A stretch of 64,000 nt of DNA from NCBI GenBank assembly GCA_028687915.1, contig JAQTZF010000001.1, forward strand, positions 930,001 to 994,000, written 5' to 3'. This DNA is from Candidatus Daviesbacteria bacterium (GTDB lineage: Bacteria > Patescibacteria > Microgenomatia > Daviesbacterales > UBA10151). Made by a program: the position numbers and the translations under genes. A model generated the notes under the pieces. It was given only the letters and a program-made list of their open reading frames with translations. It ran no database searches and was not told the DNA's origin. Shown one piece after another: positions 31,233-39,228 of this stretch; the stretch's first letter is position 1, and each line of letters begins with the position of its first letter.

Positions 31233-32522
31233 TTAATTTATCCCTGGAACAGGGAACTTTTCTGCAAATGTTTTTATTTCTGCTCTAATAATTTTTAAGT
31301 TTTTATTTGTGTGTAACTTTTTCTTAGTTTCTTTTAAGAAATCTTTTCTTAAATCCTGTTCCTGTGGTAAATCTAATCCTCTTATTTCTTCCAAAGCCCT
31401 TTTTATCCAACCAGCAATTTTAATCATATCTTTTTCCTTCATTCCTCTGGTGGTTAAAGCAGGAGTACCTAGTCTTATCCCAGAAGGATAAAAAGGAGAG
31501 GCAGGTTCACCAGGAATAGTATTTTTATTTACAGTAATACCTGCTTCTTCCAAAGCATATTGAGCCTGATAACCCATTCCATAACCATAACTGGTCAAAG
31601 GCATTAGTACCAGATGAACTTCTGAGGTTGTATCTAATTCTTTTGCCAAAACAGCAGCATTTTTTGCAACTTGAGCAGCATATTTTTTAAAAGAAGGCTG
31701 TAAAGCTTCTTCTAGAGATACTGCAATAGCAGCAGTTTGATGATTATGAGGTCCACCCTGTAAACCTGGAATAATTGCTCTTTCAATTTTAGATTTAATT
31801 TCCGGATCTTTTTTTAAGCCTCTTTCAGTCACCATTACCATAGCTCCTCTTGGACCCCTTAAAGTTTTATGAGTTGTGGTTGTAATAATATCAGCAAAGG
31901 GGGCAGGAGATTCATGTACTCCTCCTACAATTAAACCTGCAATATGAGCAATATCTGCAACCAATGTTGCCCCAACTTTATCTGCAATTTTTCTAAATTT
32001 TTTATAATCTAGTTTATAGGGATAAGCTGTTGTTCCTGCCCAAATTAATTTTGGTTTATGTTTTAGTGCTAAAGCTTCTAGCTCTTCAAAATCTATTTTC
32101 CAGTCTTTACCAACATTATAATTAACTGCTTTATAAAAAATACTGGAAAAACTTAAATTAGCTCCATGGGTTAAATGCCCTCCTGAAGAAAGAGCTAACC
32201 CCATTACGGTATCCCCTGGACTACATACAGCCATGGTTACAGCCATATTGGCAGGGGAACCGGAATAAGATTGGACTAAAGCAACCGGCACATTAAATAA
32301 CTTTTTAGCCAAATCAACTGCATAATTTTCTATTTCATCAATCACTTCATTCCCACCATAATACCTTCTGCCAGGAAAACCTTCAGAATATTTATTTGTG
32401 AGTATTGAACCAAGTGCTTTTAAAACATCTGAGGACACATAGTTTTCAGACGGAATCATCTCCAAGCCTGTAACTTGTCTTATCTTTTCTTTTTCAATTA
32501 AAGGAAACACCTTGCTTGCCAT
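31233..32522 (-). CDS. glyA: Serine hydroxymethyltransferase
   Basis: 429 residues. Landmarks: ENYVSSDVLKALGSILTNKYSEGFPGRRYYGG at the N-terminus (given here only as a region, residues 22-53), HLTHGANLSFSS, VADIAHIAGLIVGG and the PLP-Lys motif TTTTHKTLRGPRGAM. Converts serine plus THF to glycine plus methylene-THF. It lies downstream of dnaX by 43 bases on the same strand and upstream of folD. Confidence 0.97.
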   Translation of the reverse strand: MASKVFPLIEKEKIRQVTGLEMIPSENYVSSDVLKALGSILTNKYSEGFPGRRYYGGNEVIDEIENYAVDLAKKLFNVPVALVQSYSGSPANMAVTMAVCSPGDTVMGLALSSGGHLTHGANLSFSSIFYKAVNYNVGKDWKIDFEELEALALKHKPKLIWAGTTAYPYKLDYKKFRKIADKVGATLVADIAHIAGLIVGGVHESPAPFADIITTTTHKTLRGPRGAMVMVTERGLKKDPEIKSKIERAIIPGLQGGPHNHQTAAIAVSLEEALQPSFKKYAAQVAKNAAVLAKELDTTSEVHLVLMPLTSYGYGMGYQAQYALEEAGITVNKNTIPGEPASPFYPSGIRLGTPALTTRGMKEKDMIKIAGWIKRALEEIRGLDLPQEQDLRKDFLKETKKKLHTNKNLKIIRAEIKTFAEKFPVPGIN

Positions 32523-32564
32523 AATTTTTACTATCTTAATTCATTAATCTTAAATCGTAAACAA

Positions 32565-34142
32565 CTAGTTTATAGTTTCTGAATTAAAGATTTCTGCAGC
32601 GATTCTGACAATCTCATCATCAGCTGCTACTTCTATATTAGATACCTCTTCTCTTTGAACAGGTCTTTTTCCTAAAGCAGTAGCAACCTTAATTTGTCTG
32701 CCTAAAATATCTGAAAAAACAGACTCCAATAAATCTCTTGATTTTGCAGACTCTAAAATTCTCTGATGAAAAGCATAAGGCACTTCCACTACCACGCTGC
32801 TTTCTCCACATTCCAAAATCTTTGATGAACGCATCAAAGCTTCAAGTGAAAAGTTATATGCTTTAACAGTTTCCAAAATATAATTCCATCGTTCTGCAAT
32901 TTTTTGGAGGTCAGAAGAATCTGGATTATCAGAGTCTTGGAGTGTCTGAGTATCGGCAATTTCAGGTTCACCAACCTGCTGCTCCACCAGCTCTCTGACT
33001 TTCTGACTTTCTGTCTCTTGCTGAAGATCGTCAGATCGCAAGCTCTGCTTATCTGATCTCACCTGCTTCTCTACTCCACAGCTTTCAACTAAAGCAATTT
33101 CCAAAGGTAAAATTGGAATTGAAGTATACCTGGCCTGTTCTAAACTAGTTTGAATGTTATTGATGATAAAAACCACCTGATCAGTTTCAAAACTTGCTGC
33201 GATATCACAAAGTTGTTGATATTTTTCTTCACTATTTTCTGCTTTAACAAATCTTTCTCCTAATCCATTTTTTATATATAAAATTTGCCTGAGACTATCT
33301 AAAAGAGATAATGTTAATTCTTTAATATTTATTCCAGTTTGAATCTGCTCATTCAACTTATCTAAAACATCAGATGATTTTTTTAGAGAAATACTTTTTA
33401 ATAGATTTAATGTTTGGCTAAAATCTCCAGAACCCAATCCTTCAAGTACTATCTTACTATCAATTTTTTTAAAAGAAGACAATTGGTCTAAAAATTTAAT
33501 TGCATCACGAAAACTCCCTCCAGCTTTTTTAGCAAGTGTTAATACTGCCTCTTCATCAATTTCAATCTCTTCTAATGCAGCTGCTTTTTTTATTAACTCT
33601 GCAGCTTCTGTGACTGTTGCTTGTTTAAAATCAATCCGCGTTACCCGGGATAAAATAGTTGCAGGAATCTTTTGGACTTCCGTAGTCGCTAAAATAAAAA
33701 TAACATGACTAGGGGGCTCTTCTAGGGTTTTTAAAAGGGCATTAAATGCATCCCCCGAAAGCATGTGCACCTCATCAATTATGTAGACCTTTTTCTTTAA
33801 AGAAGATGCTGCAAGTTTAATAGTATCTTTTAAATTTCTAATATCTTCTATACCACGATTGGATGCTGCATCCATTTCAATCACATCCATGTTGGTGCCT
33901 TGGGTGATTGATAAACAAGCATCACATCTATTACAAGGAATCACACCCTCCTTTGCCTCACAATTAACCATCTTGGCTAAGATTCTGGCAGTAGAAGTTT
34001 TACCAGTTCCACGGGGTCCACAAAAAAGATAAGCATGAGCTAATTTTTGGGCCTTAAAAGCAGATAGTAATGAATTTTTTGCAGTCTGTTGACCAATTAA
34101 TTCATCAAGGGTTTGTGAGCGATATTTCCTGTAGAGAACCAT
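32565..34142 (-). CDS. dnaX: DNA polymerase III subunit gamma/tau
   Basis: 525 residues. AAA+ clamp-loader part: FCGPRGTGKTSTARILAKM (Walker A), a Cys4 zinc module with CNRCDAC, VYIIDEVHMLSGDAFNALLK (Walker B) and TILSRVTRIDFK (SRC-like sensor). Domain III reaches about residue 350. The linker (about 360-420) is Ser/Gln/Glu/Asp-rich and contains repeat-derived sequence (33031-33056). The C-terminal domain is short. No programmed frameshift slippery A run was recognised. Confidence 0.96.
   Translation of the reverse strand: MVLYRKYRSQTLDELIGQQTAKNSLLSAFKAQKLAHAYLFCGPRGTGKTSTARILAKMVNCEAKEGVIPCNRCDACLSITQGTNMDVIEMDAASNRGIEDIRNLKDTIKLAASSLKKKVYIIDEVHMLSGDAFNALLKTLEEPPSHVIFILATTEVQKIPATILSRVTRIDFKQATVTEAAELIKKAAALEEIEIDEEAVLTLAKKAGGSFRDAIKFLDQLSSFKKIDSKIVLEGLGSGDFSQTLNLLKSISLKKSSDVLDKLNEQIQTGINIKELTLSLLDSLRQILYIKNGLGERFVKAENSEEKYQQLCDIAASFETDQVVFIINNIQTSLEQARYTSIPILPLEIALVESCGVEKQVRSDKQSLRSDDLQQETESQKVRELVEQQVGEPEIADTQTLQDSDNPDSSDLQKIAERWNYILETVKAYNFSLEALMRSSKILECGESSVVVEVPYAFHQRILESAKSRDLLESVFSDILGRQIKVATALGKRPVQREEVSNIEVAADDEIVRIAAEIFNSETIN
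33031..33056 (-). repeat. Short palindrome with CAAGCTCTGCTTA inside the dnaX linker
   Basis: Arms TCAGAT and ATCTGA enclose CAAGCTCTGCTTA (33039-33051), a 13-mer that recurs at 45809, 45835 and 48730. It encodes part of the low-complexity linker (RSDKQSLRSDD). Confidence 0.5.
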
Positions 34143-34202
34143 AAGCAGCTATTAGTCTACATTTTTCAAAGAAGAGATGAAAGATAGTAAATTGGATTAC
34201 AA

Positions 34203-34222
34203 TCCTGAGCGTAGTCGAAGGG
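34203..34222 (-). repeat. Half copy of the rarA-type repeat at the end of ybeY
   Basis: TCCTGAGCGTAGTCGAAGGG. It shares TCCTGAG and CGAAGG with the element at 23806-23827 in rarA. It begins exactly after the ybeY stop codon. Confidence 0.6.
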
Positions 34223-34612
34223 TTAGTCGTGATGGATGCCCAATAAATGGGTAGTTCCGTGAGTCACCAAAAAATTAACTTCATCTTCAATTGATTTTCC
34301 ATCTAAGGACGCGTCTTCTATAGCCTGAGGATATGAAATAACAATAGATCCTAAACGTAAAATATTATCAGGAAAAGCAATAAATCCTGTACCATTTCCT
34401 TCTTCTAAACAAAATGATAAAACATCTGTCGTTTTATCAATCCCGCGGTATTTTTTATTTAATTCATGCATTTTTCTGTCCCCCACTACAGATACTTCAA
34501 CTTCTACATGACTGGTGACTTTATGTTGAGCTAGTACATCAATAACAGCATCCTGAACTGCAGCGCGATTAACTTCATATCTGGGATCTGATGTAATAAT
34601 TACGTTAACCAT
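34223..34612 (-). CDS. ybeY: Endoribonuclease YbeY, C-terminally truncated
   Basis: 129 residues; the family is normally about 150. Features: NKKYRGIDKTTDVLSF (conserved Asp/Lys/Thr region) and the zinc motif THGTTHLLGIHHD (H-x3-H-x5-H), after which the protein stops within one residue. The usual C-terminal helix is missing, and the lost region is replaced by a repeat (34203-34222). Processes 16S rRNA 3' end and monitors ribosomes. All three zinc His are kept, so activity is possible. Directly downstream of yqeY. Confidence 0.9.
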   Translation of the reverse strand: MVNVIITSDPRYEVNRAAVQDAVIDVLAQHKVTSHVEVEVSVVGDRKMHELNKKYRGIDKTTDVLSFCLEEGNGTGFIAFPDNILRLGSIVISYPQAIEDASLDGKSIEDEVNFLVTHGTTHLLGIHHD

Positions 34613-35071
34613 TTAACCTTGACCTAACTTTTCTTTAACTAACATAGAAATTCTTGAACCATCTGCAGAACCTTTTACTTTACTCATAACAATACCAATT
34701 ACCTTACCCATATCACTTATTCCAGTGGCACCTGTTTGGGAAATTGCTTCATCAATCATTATTTTTAATTCCTCATCTGATAATTGTTTGGGTAAATATT
34801 GCGACAATATTTCTGCCTCATTTTCTTCTTTTAATGCACTCTCTTCTCTGCCGCCCTGTCTAAAACCATCTGCAGCTTCTTTTCTCTTTTTCACTTCTTT
34901 TTGGATAACTGTGATTATTTCTTCATCAGAAAGTGGTTTATCTTCACCCTCATTTTTCTTAATTTGAACATAACGAATTTCTGATAAGAGAAGCCTTAAG
35001 GTATTAACCTTGGCTTCGTTTTTATCAAGTTGCGATTGCCTTAAATCTTGTTGTAGATCTTCAAATAACAT
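34613..35071 (-). CDS. yqeY: GatB/YqeY domain protein
   Basis: 152 residues, full length for YqeY. Motifs: ALKLL-like NTLRLLLSEIRYVQIKKNEG, VIQKEVKKRKEAADGFRQGG, EILSQYLPKQLSDEEL and the C-terminal KVKGSADGSRISMLVKEKL. The domain is shared with GatB's tRNA-binding tail. Its exact function in single-domain form is uncertain. The ATG overlaps the stop of rpsU (TAATG), the classic rpsU-yqeY pairing. Confidence 0.93.
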   Translation of the reverse strand: MLFEDLQQDLRQSQLDKNEAKVNTLRLLLSEIRYVQIKKNEGEDKPLSDEEIITVIQKEVKKRKEAADGFRQGGREESALKEENEAEILSQYLPKQLSDEELKIMIDEAISQTGATGISDMGKVIGIVMSKVKGSADGSRISMLVKEKLGQG

Positions 35072-35268
35072 TAGCTGTTAAAACTCCTGGCCCTCATAAT
35101 TTTTCTAAGGCGGGTAGCTCTTCTTTCTTGTCTTTTTTCAGAATCACTTTTATGATATTCACGATCTCGATATTCCTGAATGACGTTTTCTAGTGCTACT
35201 TTTTTTTGAAATTTACGAATTACAGCATCGGTAGTATCTTTTGGTCCTTTACGAACTATTATTGACAT
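35071..35268 (-). CDS. rpsU: Small ribosomal subunit protein bS21
   Basis: 65 residues: IIVRKGPKDTTDAVIRKFQK, then the basic EKRQERRATRLRKIMRARSF tail, as in bS21. The ATG at 35268 gives the usual bS21 N-terminus, but the only Shine-Dalgarno (AAAAGGAGGTG) is 37 bases upstream, with a hairpin between. An ATT codon four bases after the Shine-Dalgarno is in frame and would add 11 residues. Binds the 30S platform near the anti-Shine-Dalgarno. First gene of rpsU-yqeY-ybeY. Confidence 0.93.
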   Translation of the reverse strand: MSIIVRKGPKDTTDAVIRKFQKKVALENVIQEYRDREYHKSDSEKRQERRATRLRKIMRARSFNS

Positions 35269-35275
35269 TTTTGTT

Positions 35276-35311
35276 GCGTTTTTTAATAAAACGCTATAAA
35301 TGACACCTCCT
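35276..35311 (-). promoter_or_regulatory. rpsU leader: displaced Shine-Dalgarno plus hairpin
   Basis: Minus strand: AGGAGG at 35311-35306, then a hairpin GCGTTTT/AAAACGC (35294-35276, 5-base loop), then nine bases to ATG. The spacing is far too long for normal use of this site by the ATG. Confidence 0.5.
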
Positions 35312-35353
35312 TTTACTTTGTTGGATAATTGTACTACTTTTTTGTAAGAGAAT

Positions 35354-36382
35354 CTAGGCCGCTAAATTTGAAACCAATGTTTTAAGCTTATCGAGTGTTT
35401 TAATTTGTCTTAAACTATGCTTTAAATGCAATCTTGGTTCTTCTTGTTCAAATTGCGCTTTCATCCTGGCATCCTGAATTTTATCAACTTCTGCTTGTAA
35501 TTCCGGGTCTGTAACTTCAACACCTTCTAATCTGGCAACTTCTGATAAACCAAGCTCCATTTTTACATTCTTTTCTGCTTGTACTTTCCATTCTTCTTTT
35601 AAACTTTCAATCGTTTTGTTTTGGCCTTTTAAATAATCTTCAAGTAACAATCCCATATCTGCCACTCTTTTTTGAAGTTGCACTAACATCCTGTTTAATT
35701 CATCTGTAACTAATATTTCTGGAACATCAACAGTAGTAATTGCTTCAACTTGTTGCAAAATTAATTCTTCATAATCTAATTCATTATTATATTTTGCTTC
35801 ATTTTCCAAGTCTGCTTTTAATTTTGTTTTTAAATCAGCTAAGCTTAAAGCACCTACTGCTTTGGCAAAATTATCATCAGGCGTTTCTGAAACCGGGGTA
35901 ACTGGTGTACCAACTGAAGGCTGTCTGGTTTTCCACCTCTTAAACATTTCTTCAATCATTTTATTTACATCTTCATCAGTAATAACTTTTGGAGCAGGTT
36001 TTGAAACCTTAATACCTTTGTAATTTCCCACAGTTATTTGTGGTTTTTGAGTAACAAGAGCTTTAAAGACAAGTGGTTGTCCTTTTGCAAAAGAAACAAG
36101 TTGATATTTAGGATAATCAATAGGAACTACGTTGCTTCCTTGTAATGCTTCAACCAAAGCTTGTGGCATCACAATCTTAAAAAATTCATCATTTAATTTT
36201 GTACCAAGATTTTGTTCTGCCATAGCAGGGGGGACCTGACCTTTTCTAAAACCAGGCAGTTCAAGTTCTGCTGTTAGATGTTGCAAGGCTTCGTTCCATT
36301 TTGGTTCTAAATCTGCCCATGGAACTGTCACAGAAATTTCAACAACAGATTTTGGTTGATTTACAATATTTTTAGTAACCAT
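35354..36382 (-). CDS. tig: Trigger factor lacking the PPIase domain
   Basis: 342 residues, about 90 shorter than standard trigger factor. The ribosome-binding domain is intact with LPGFRKGQVPPAMAEQNLG (signature G-F-R-x-G-x-x-P). At about residues 130-185, where the FKBP-type PPIase domain normally lies, only a short Pro/Thr-rich link (RQPSVGTPVTPVSETPDDN) is present. The C-terminal helical chaperone part follows (ADLKTKLKADLENEAKYNNE to the end). Nascent-chain chaperone at the ribosome exit tunnel. Confidence 0.9.
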   Translation of the reverse strand: MVTKNIVNQPKSVVEISVTVPWADLEPKWNEALQHLTAELELPGFRKGQVPPAMAEQNLGTKLNDEFFKIVMPQALVEALQGSNVVPIDYPKYQLVSFAKGQPLVFKALVTQKPQITVGNYKGIKVSKPAPKVITDEDVNKMIEEMFKRWKTRQPSVGTPVTPVSETPDDNFAKAVGALSLADLKTKLKADLENEAKYNNELDYEELILQQVEAITTVDVPEILVTDELNRMLVQLQKRVADMGLLLEDYLKGQNKTIESLKEEWKVQAEKNVKMELGLSEVARLEGVEVTDPELQAEVDKIQDARMKAQFEQEEPRLHLKHSLRQIKTLDKLKTLVSNLAA

Positions 36383-36436
36383 ATCTTGTGTAATTTAACA
36401 GAAATTAATAATAAAATCAATCAGAAAACCAATTAA

Positions 36437-36464
36437 TTGACATAAAAGTAAAACATGATAATAT
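36437..36464 (+). promoter_or_regulatory. Promoter of the 36475-36903 gene
   Basis: TTGACA at 36437-36442, 16-base spacer, TAATAT at 36459-36464, ten bases to the ATG. Confidence 0.55.
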
Positions 36465-36474
36465 ATTTTCAACC

Positions 36475-36903
36475 ATGAGCAACCGCACAGAAACTATTAA
36501 AATATGTTTAAATGATGAGGGAGAAGGTGAAGCAGCAAATAAATTAGTGGCCATATTGCCTCCTACTGAACAGAGAATTTACCTTGGTAAACCAGAAAGT
36601 TCTCTTCAAAATATAAAGGCTTTAAGTAAAATCAATGCTGTCAAAACCCTTCCTCTCTGCGGTGCCTCAGCTTTGACTCTTATTGATGGTGTGGTTAGAT
36701 TTGGAACTGCTTTAACTACTCCTGACTGGTTGACATTCATAGGAGCAGGAACAGAAATTGGAGTAAGTATTGGGGCAGGGATTCTTAGTTATGGATATTA
36801 TCTAAGACACGAGAATATACTTTACAGTATTGAAGTTGCTTTAACAAATAAAATTAAAACCAGTCTTTTACAAAACCTTGACCAACACCCTTCTATAGAT
36901 TAG
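36475..36903 (+). CDS. Unknown membrane protein
   Basis: 142 residues. A polar N-terminal half (SNRTETIKICLNDEGEGEA) is followed by two hydrophobic segments at about 58-80 and 85-108 (GAGTEIGVSIGAGILSYGYY) and a short polar C-terminus. No family recognised. Own promoter with a very short leader. It ends in a four-base overlap with the convergent proS gene. Confidence 0.6.
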   Translation: MSNRTETIKICLNDEGEGEAANKLVAILPPTEQRIYLGKPESSLQNIKALSKINAVKTLPLCGASALTLIDGVVRFGTALTTPDWLTFIGAGTEIGVSIGAGILSYGYYLRHENILYSIEVALTNKIKTSLLQNLDQHPSID

Positions 36904-38144
36904 CTTTTAGCCAGTAATTTAAGTAGATCTTCTAAACTCATAAATTCTGTGGTTTTTTCATTCCTTTTCTTAACTTCTAATTTACCTTCAGTCTTTTTAG
37001 AGATAACTATTCTATAAGGGATACCTACTAAATCAGCTGTAGCAAATTTTTCTCCAGCTGAAACATCTACTCTATCATCAAATAGAACCTCTATTCCTTC
37101 TGTTTGTAATTGTTTATAAACTTTTTCTGCTTCTGATTTGATATTTTCTTCACTTTGATCTAAACCTATCAGATGAATCTTAAAAGGGGCCACACTCTCT
37201 GGCCAAATAATTCCTTTCTCATCATTAAATTTTTCTACAATTACTCCCATCACCCTGGAGATTCCCAAGCCATAACAACCCATGATAGGAAAGGATTTTT
37301 TTCCTTCTCTATCTAAGAAAGAAAGATTAAAGTCTTTTCCATATTTTTGACCCAGATCAAAAACATTACCTACTTCTGATGCTTTTGCTTGGTCCAATTT
37401 ACCCCCACACCTTGGGCATGGATCACCGACCTTCATTTTGGCAATTTCGACATTTACACAAAAATCACAATCTGAACAATATAAAATATCATCCTCTCCT
37501 GCATCAGTTAAAACCATAAACTCATAGGAAATTTTTTCGGAAAAGCTACCACCAGAAGCTTCTGTTACTTTTGCTGTTAAACCAAGTTTTTCATAAATTT
37601 TTAAATATGATTTTTTAACAGTTTCATAATATTTCAAAAAATCTTCCTGTGTTTCATGAAAGCTATACATGTCTTTCATATAAAATTCTCTCCCTCTTAA
37701 TATTCCTGACTTTGCCCTAAGTTCATCTCTAAATTTCCAGTGAATTTGATAAACAGAAAGCGGTAAATCTTTATATGTATTAACCCTGCTCATTACCAAA
37801 GGAGTAACAACTTCTTCCTCACTTTGGCCCAAAGCATATTCTTTTTCTGTTCTGCTGTTAATTTTAAATAATACATCAATTTTTCCCCAGCCACCTGTTG
37901 TTTCCCAAATTGATTTAGGATGTAAAATAGGCATTAAAACTTCCTGGCCTTCCACTGCATCCATTTCTTCTCTGACAATTTGTTCAATCTTGTTAAGAAC
38001 TCTTAAACCTAAAGGCAAATAGCTGTAAACTCCAGCCATAAGCTGATCAACAAATCCAGCCTGAGTTAGTAGTTTATGATTTATAGTTTCAGCTTCTTTT
38101 GGAGGCTGTCTTAATGTCTTAGAAAAAAGTTTTGAATATTTCAT
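36900..38144 (-). CDS. proS: Prolyl-tRNA synthetase without the editing (INS) domain
   Basis: 414 residues against about 570 for typical bacterial ProRS. Class II motifs: LPLGLRVLNKIEQIVREEM (motif 1), KFRDELRAKSGILRGREFYM (motif 2) and GCYGLGISRVMGVIVEKFND (motif 3). The ~180-residue INS editing domain is absent between motifs 2 and 3; only its flanking CSDCDFCVNVEIAKM and a second pair CPRCGGK remain as a compact zinc-like module. The anticodon-binding domain follows. Charges tRNA-Pro; cis-editing of Ala-tRNA-Pro is predicted to be lost. TAGAAT six bases before ATG. Confidence 0.95.
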   Translation of the reverse strand: MKYSKLFSKTLRQPPKEAETINHKLLTQAGFVDQLMAGVYSYLPLGLRVLNKIEQIVREEMDAVEGQEVLMPILHPKSIWETTGGWGKIDVLFKINSRTEKEYALGQSEEEVVTPLVMSRVNTYKDLPLSVYQIHWKFRDELRAKSGILRGREFYMKDMYSFHETQEDFLKYYETVKKSYLKIYEKLGLTAKVTEASGGSFSEKISYEFMVLTDAGEDDILYCSDCDFCVNVEIAKMKVGDPCPRCGGKLDQAKASEVGNVFDLGQKYGKDFNLSFLDREGKKSFPIMGCYGLGISRVMGVIVEKFNDEKGIIWPESVAPFKIHLIGLDQSEENIKSEAEKVYKQLQTEGIEVLFDDRVDVSAGEKFATADLVGIPYRIVISKKTEGKLEVKKRNEKTTEFMSLEDLLKLLAKS

Positions 38145-38172
38145 ATTAGTATTCTACCTCATTTCCCTATAA

Positions 38173-39180
38173 TTATGGTATTGATGTTGCAGAAGGAGTT
38201 CCAGAGCTACTGGTTGCTTCCCTTTCTACTAATATCTCAAAAGCAGACTGGCTCTTAACCTTATGACTGCTTGTAGGTGAGGGTGTTAAAGTTTGGGTGG
38301 GAACTGATGCAGATGTGGTTTGCCCTGACTGTACTGGATTGGTGGGTGAAGCAGGAGGATTAGAATTTACTGAAAAGTTTCCTGCCCCATTGTTTTGTGC
38401 AGCTAAATTTGCAAGCCTTCTTTGCAACTCTGCAAGTACTGTATCACAAGCAGATAAATTACTGGCAGAACATTGTCCAATAAGATTAGGGTCACATTGC
38501 AAGTTTAGATTCCAGTCTGCAGATACAACTACTTTCTCTATTCCATCACAAGAATTTGTATATTCAGTGATTAAAAGAAGATGAGTATTTTGATAATTTG
38601 TAAAACCTGTTGTTCCACCACATTGTGAGTAGTCTCTGGAAGTAACTGTACATTGTGCAGGAGTAGAAGTTGGGATTGGGGTTGGTGATATAGTGGGAGC
38701 TTGTGAAATAGATGGTATAGGAGTCACAGATACAGTTGTAGTAGTAGAAACACTTTGTTTAGTCTTAGAGGTTTTTGATACTTGTTGTAAATTTTGTCTA
38801 TAAGTTGTTATTTGTTTTGATAAATCATTTGCCAACTTCTTTTTCAAAGCCGGGTCTGAAACACTATTTATATCTGCACTGGCGTTTGCTGTTGCACTAA
38901 GCATTTCTACGAGTGATGCATTAGCCTGCGTTTGGTCTGTGTTATTTCTTTCCAAAACTGTAATTGCTTCTTTAAAGCGTCTATTAGACAGATCCGTTTT
39001 AAAATATGCTGCTGTGATGGGATTAAACGAAAGAATGCTTTGCAAAACTCCTTCCATACCTCGCTTAACCGGATAAGCAGTGTCCCCTGGGTTTGCATTT
39101 TGAGAAGCTAAAATTAAAGTAGTTGGAAAAGCCAGAACAATAATCACAACTAAAAAAATCTTACTTAATATTCCCCACAT
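38173..39180 (-). CDS. Exported DUF5667-type protein with Pro/Thr linker
   Basis: 335 residues. Signal peptide or anchor at residues 5-26. NANPGDTAYPVKRGMEGVLQ matches the start of DUF5667 (P-G-D-x-x-Y-P-x-K-R), followed by helical repeats up to about 145. Then comes a Thr/Ser/Pro spacer, a Cys-rich globular part (QCTVTSRDYSQCGG, NLQCDPNLIGQCSASNLSAC) and a second Ser/Thr/Pro tail. Extracytoplasmic; function unknown, although DUF5667 proteins often accompany envelope-stress genes, and rseP is the next gene upstream. Confidence 0.78.
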   Translation of the reverse strand: MWGILSKIFLVVIIVLAFPTTLILASQNANPGDTAYPVKRGMEGVLQSILSFNPITAAYFKTDLSNRRFKEAITVLERNNTDQTQANASLVEMLSATANASADINSVSDPALKKKLANDLSKQITTYRQNLQQVSKTSKTKQSVSTTTTVSVTPIPSISQAPTISPTPIPTSTPAQCTVTSRDYSQCGGTTGFTNYQNTHLLLITEYTNSCDGIEKVVVSADWNLNLQCDPNLIGQCSASNLSACDTVLAELQRRLANLAAQNNGAGNFSVNSNPPASPTNPVQSGQTTSASVPTQTLTPSPTSSHKVKSQSAFEILVEREATSSSGTPSATSIP

Positions 39181-39228
39181 ACTATATTAATCATAGACTA
39201 AATAATTCAAAAAACAAGAAAAATTAGT

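Noticed and set aside
32565..34142. Programmed frameshift in dnaX
   Set aside because: No A6-A8 slippery run with a downstream hairpin was seen near the expected tau/gamma junction.
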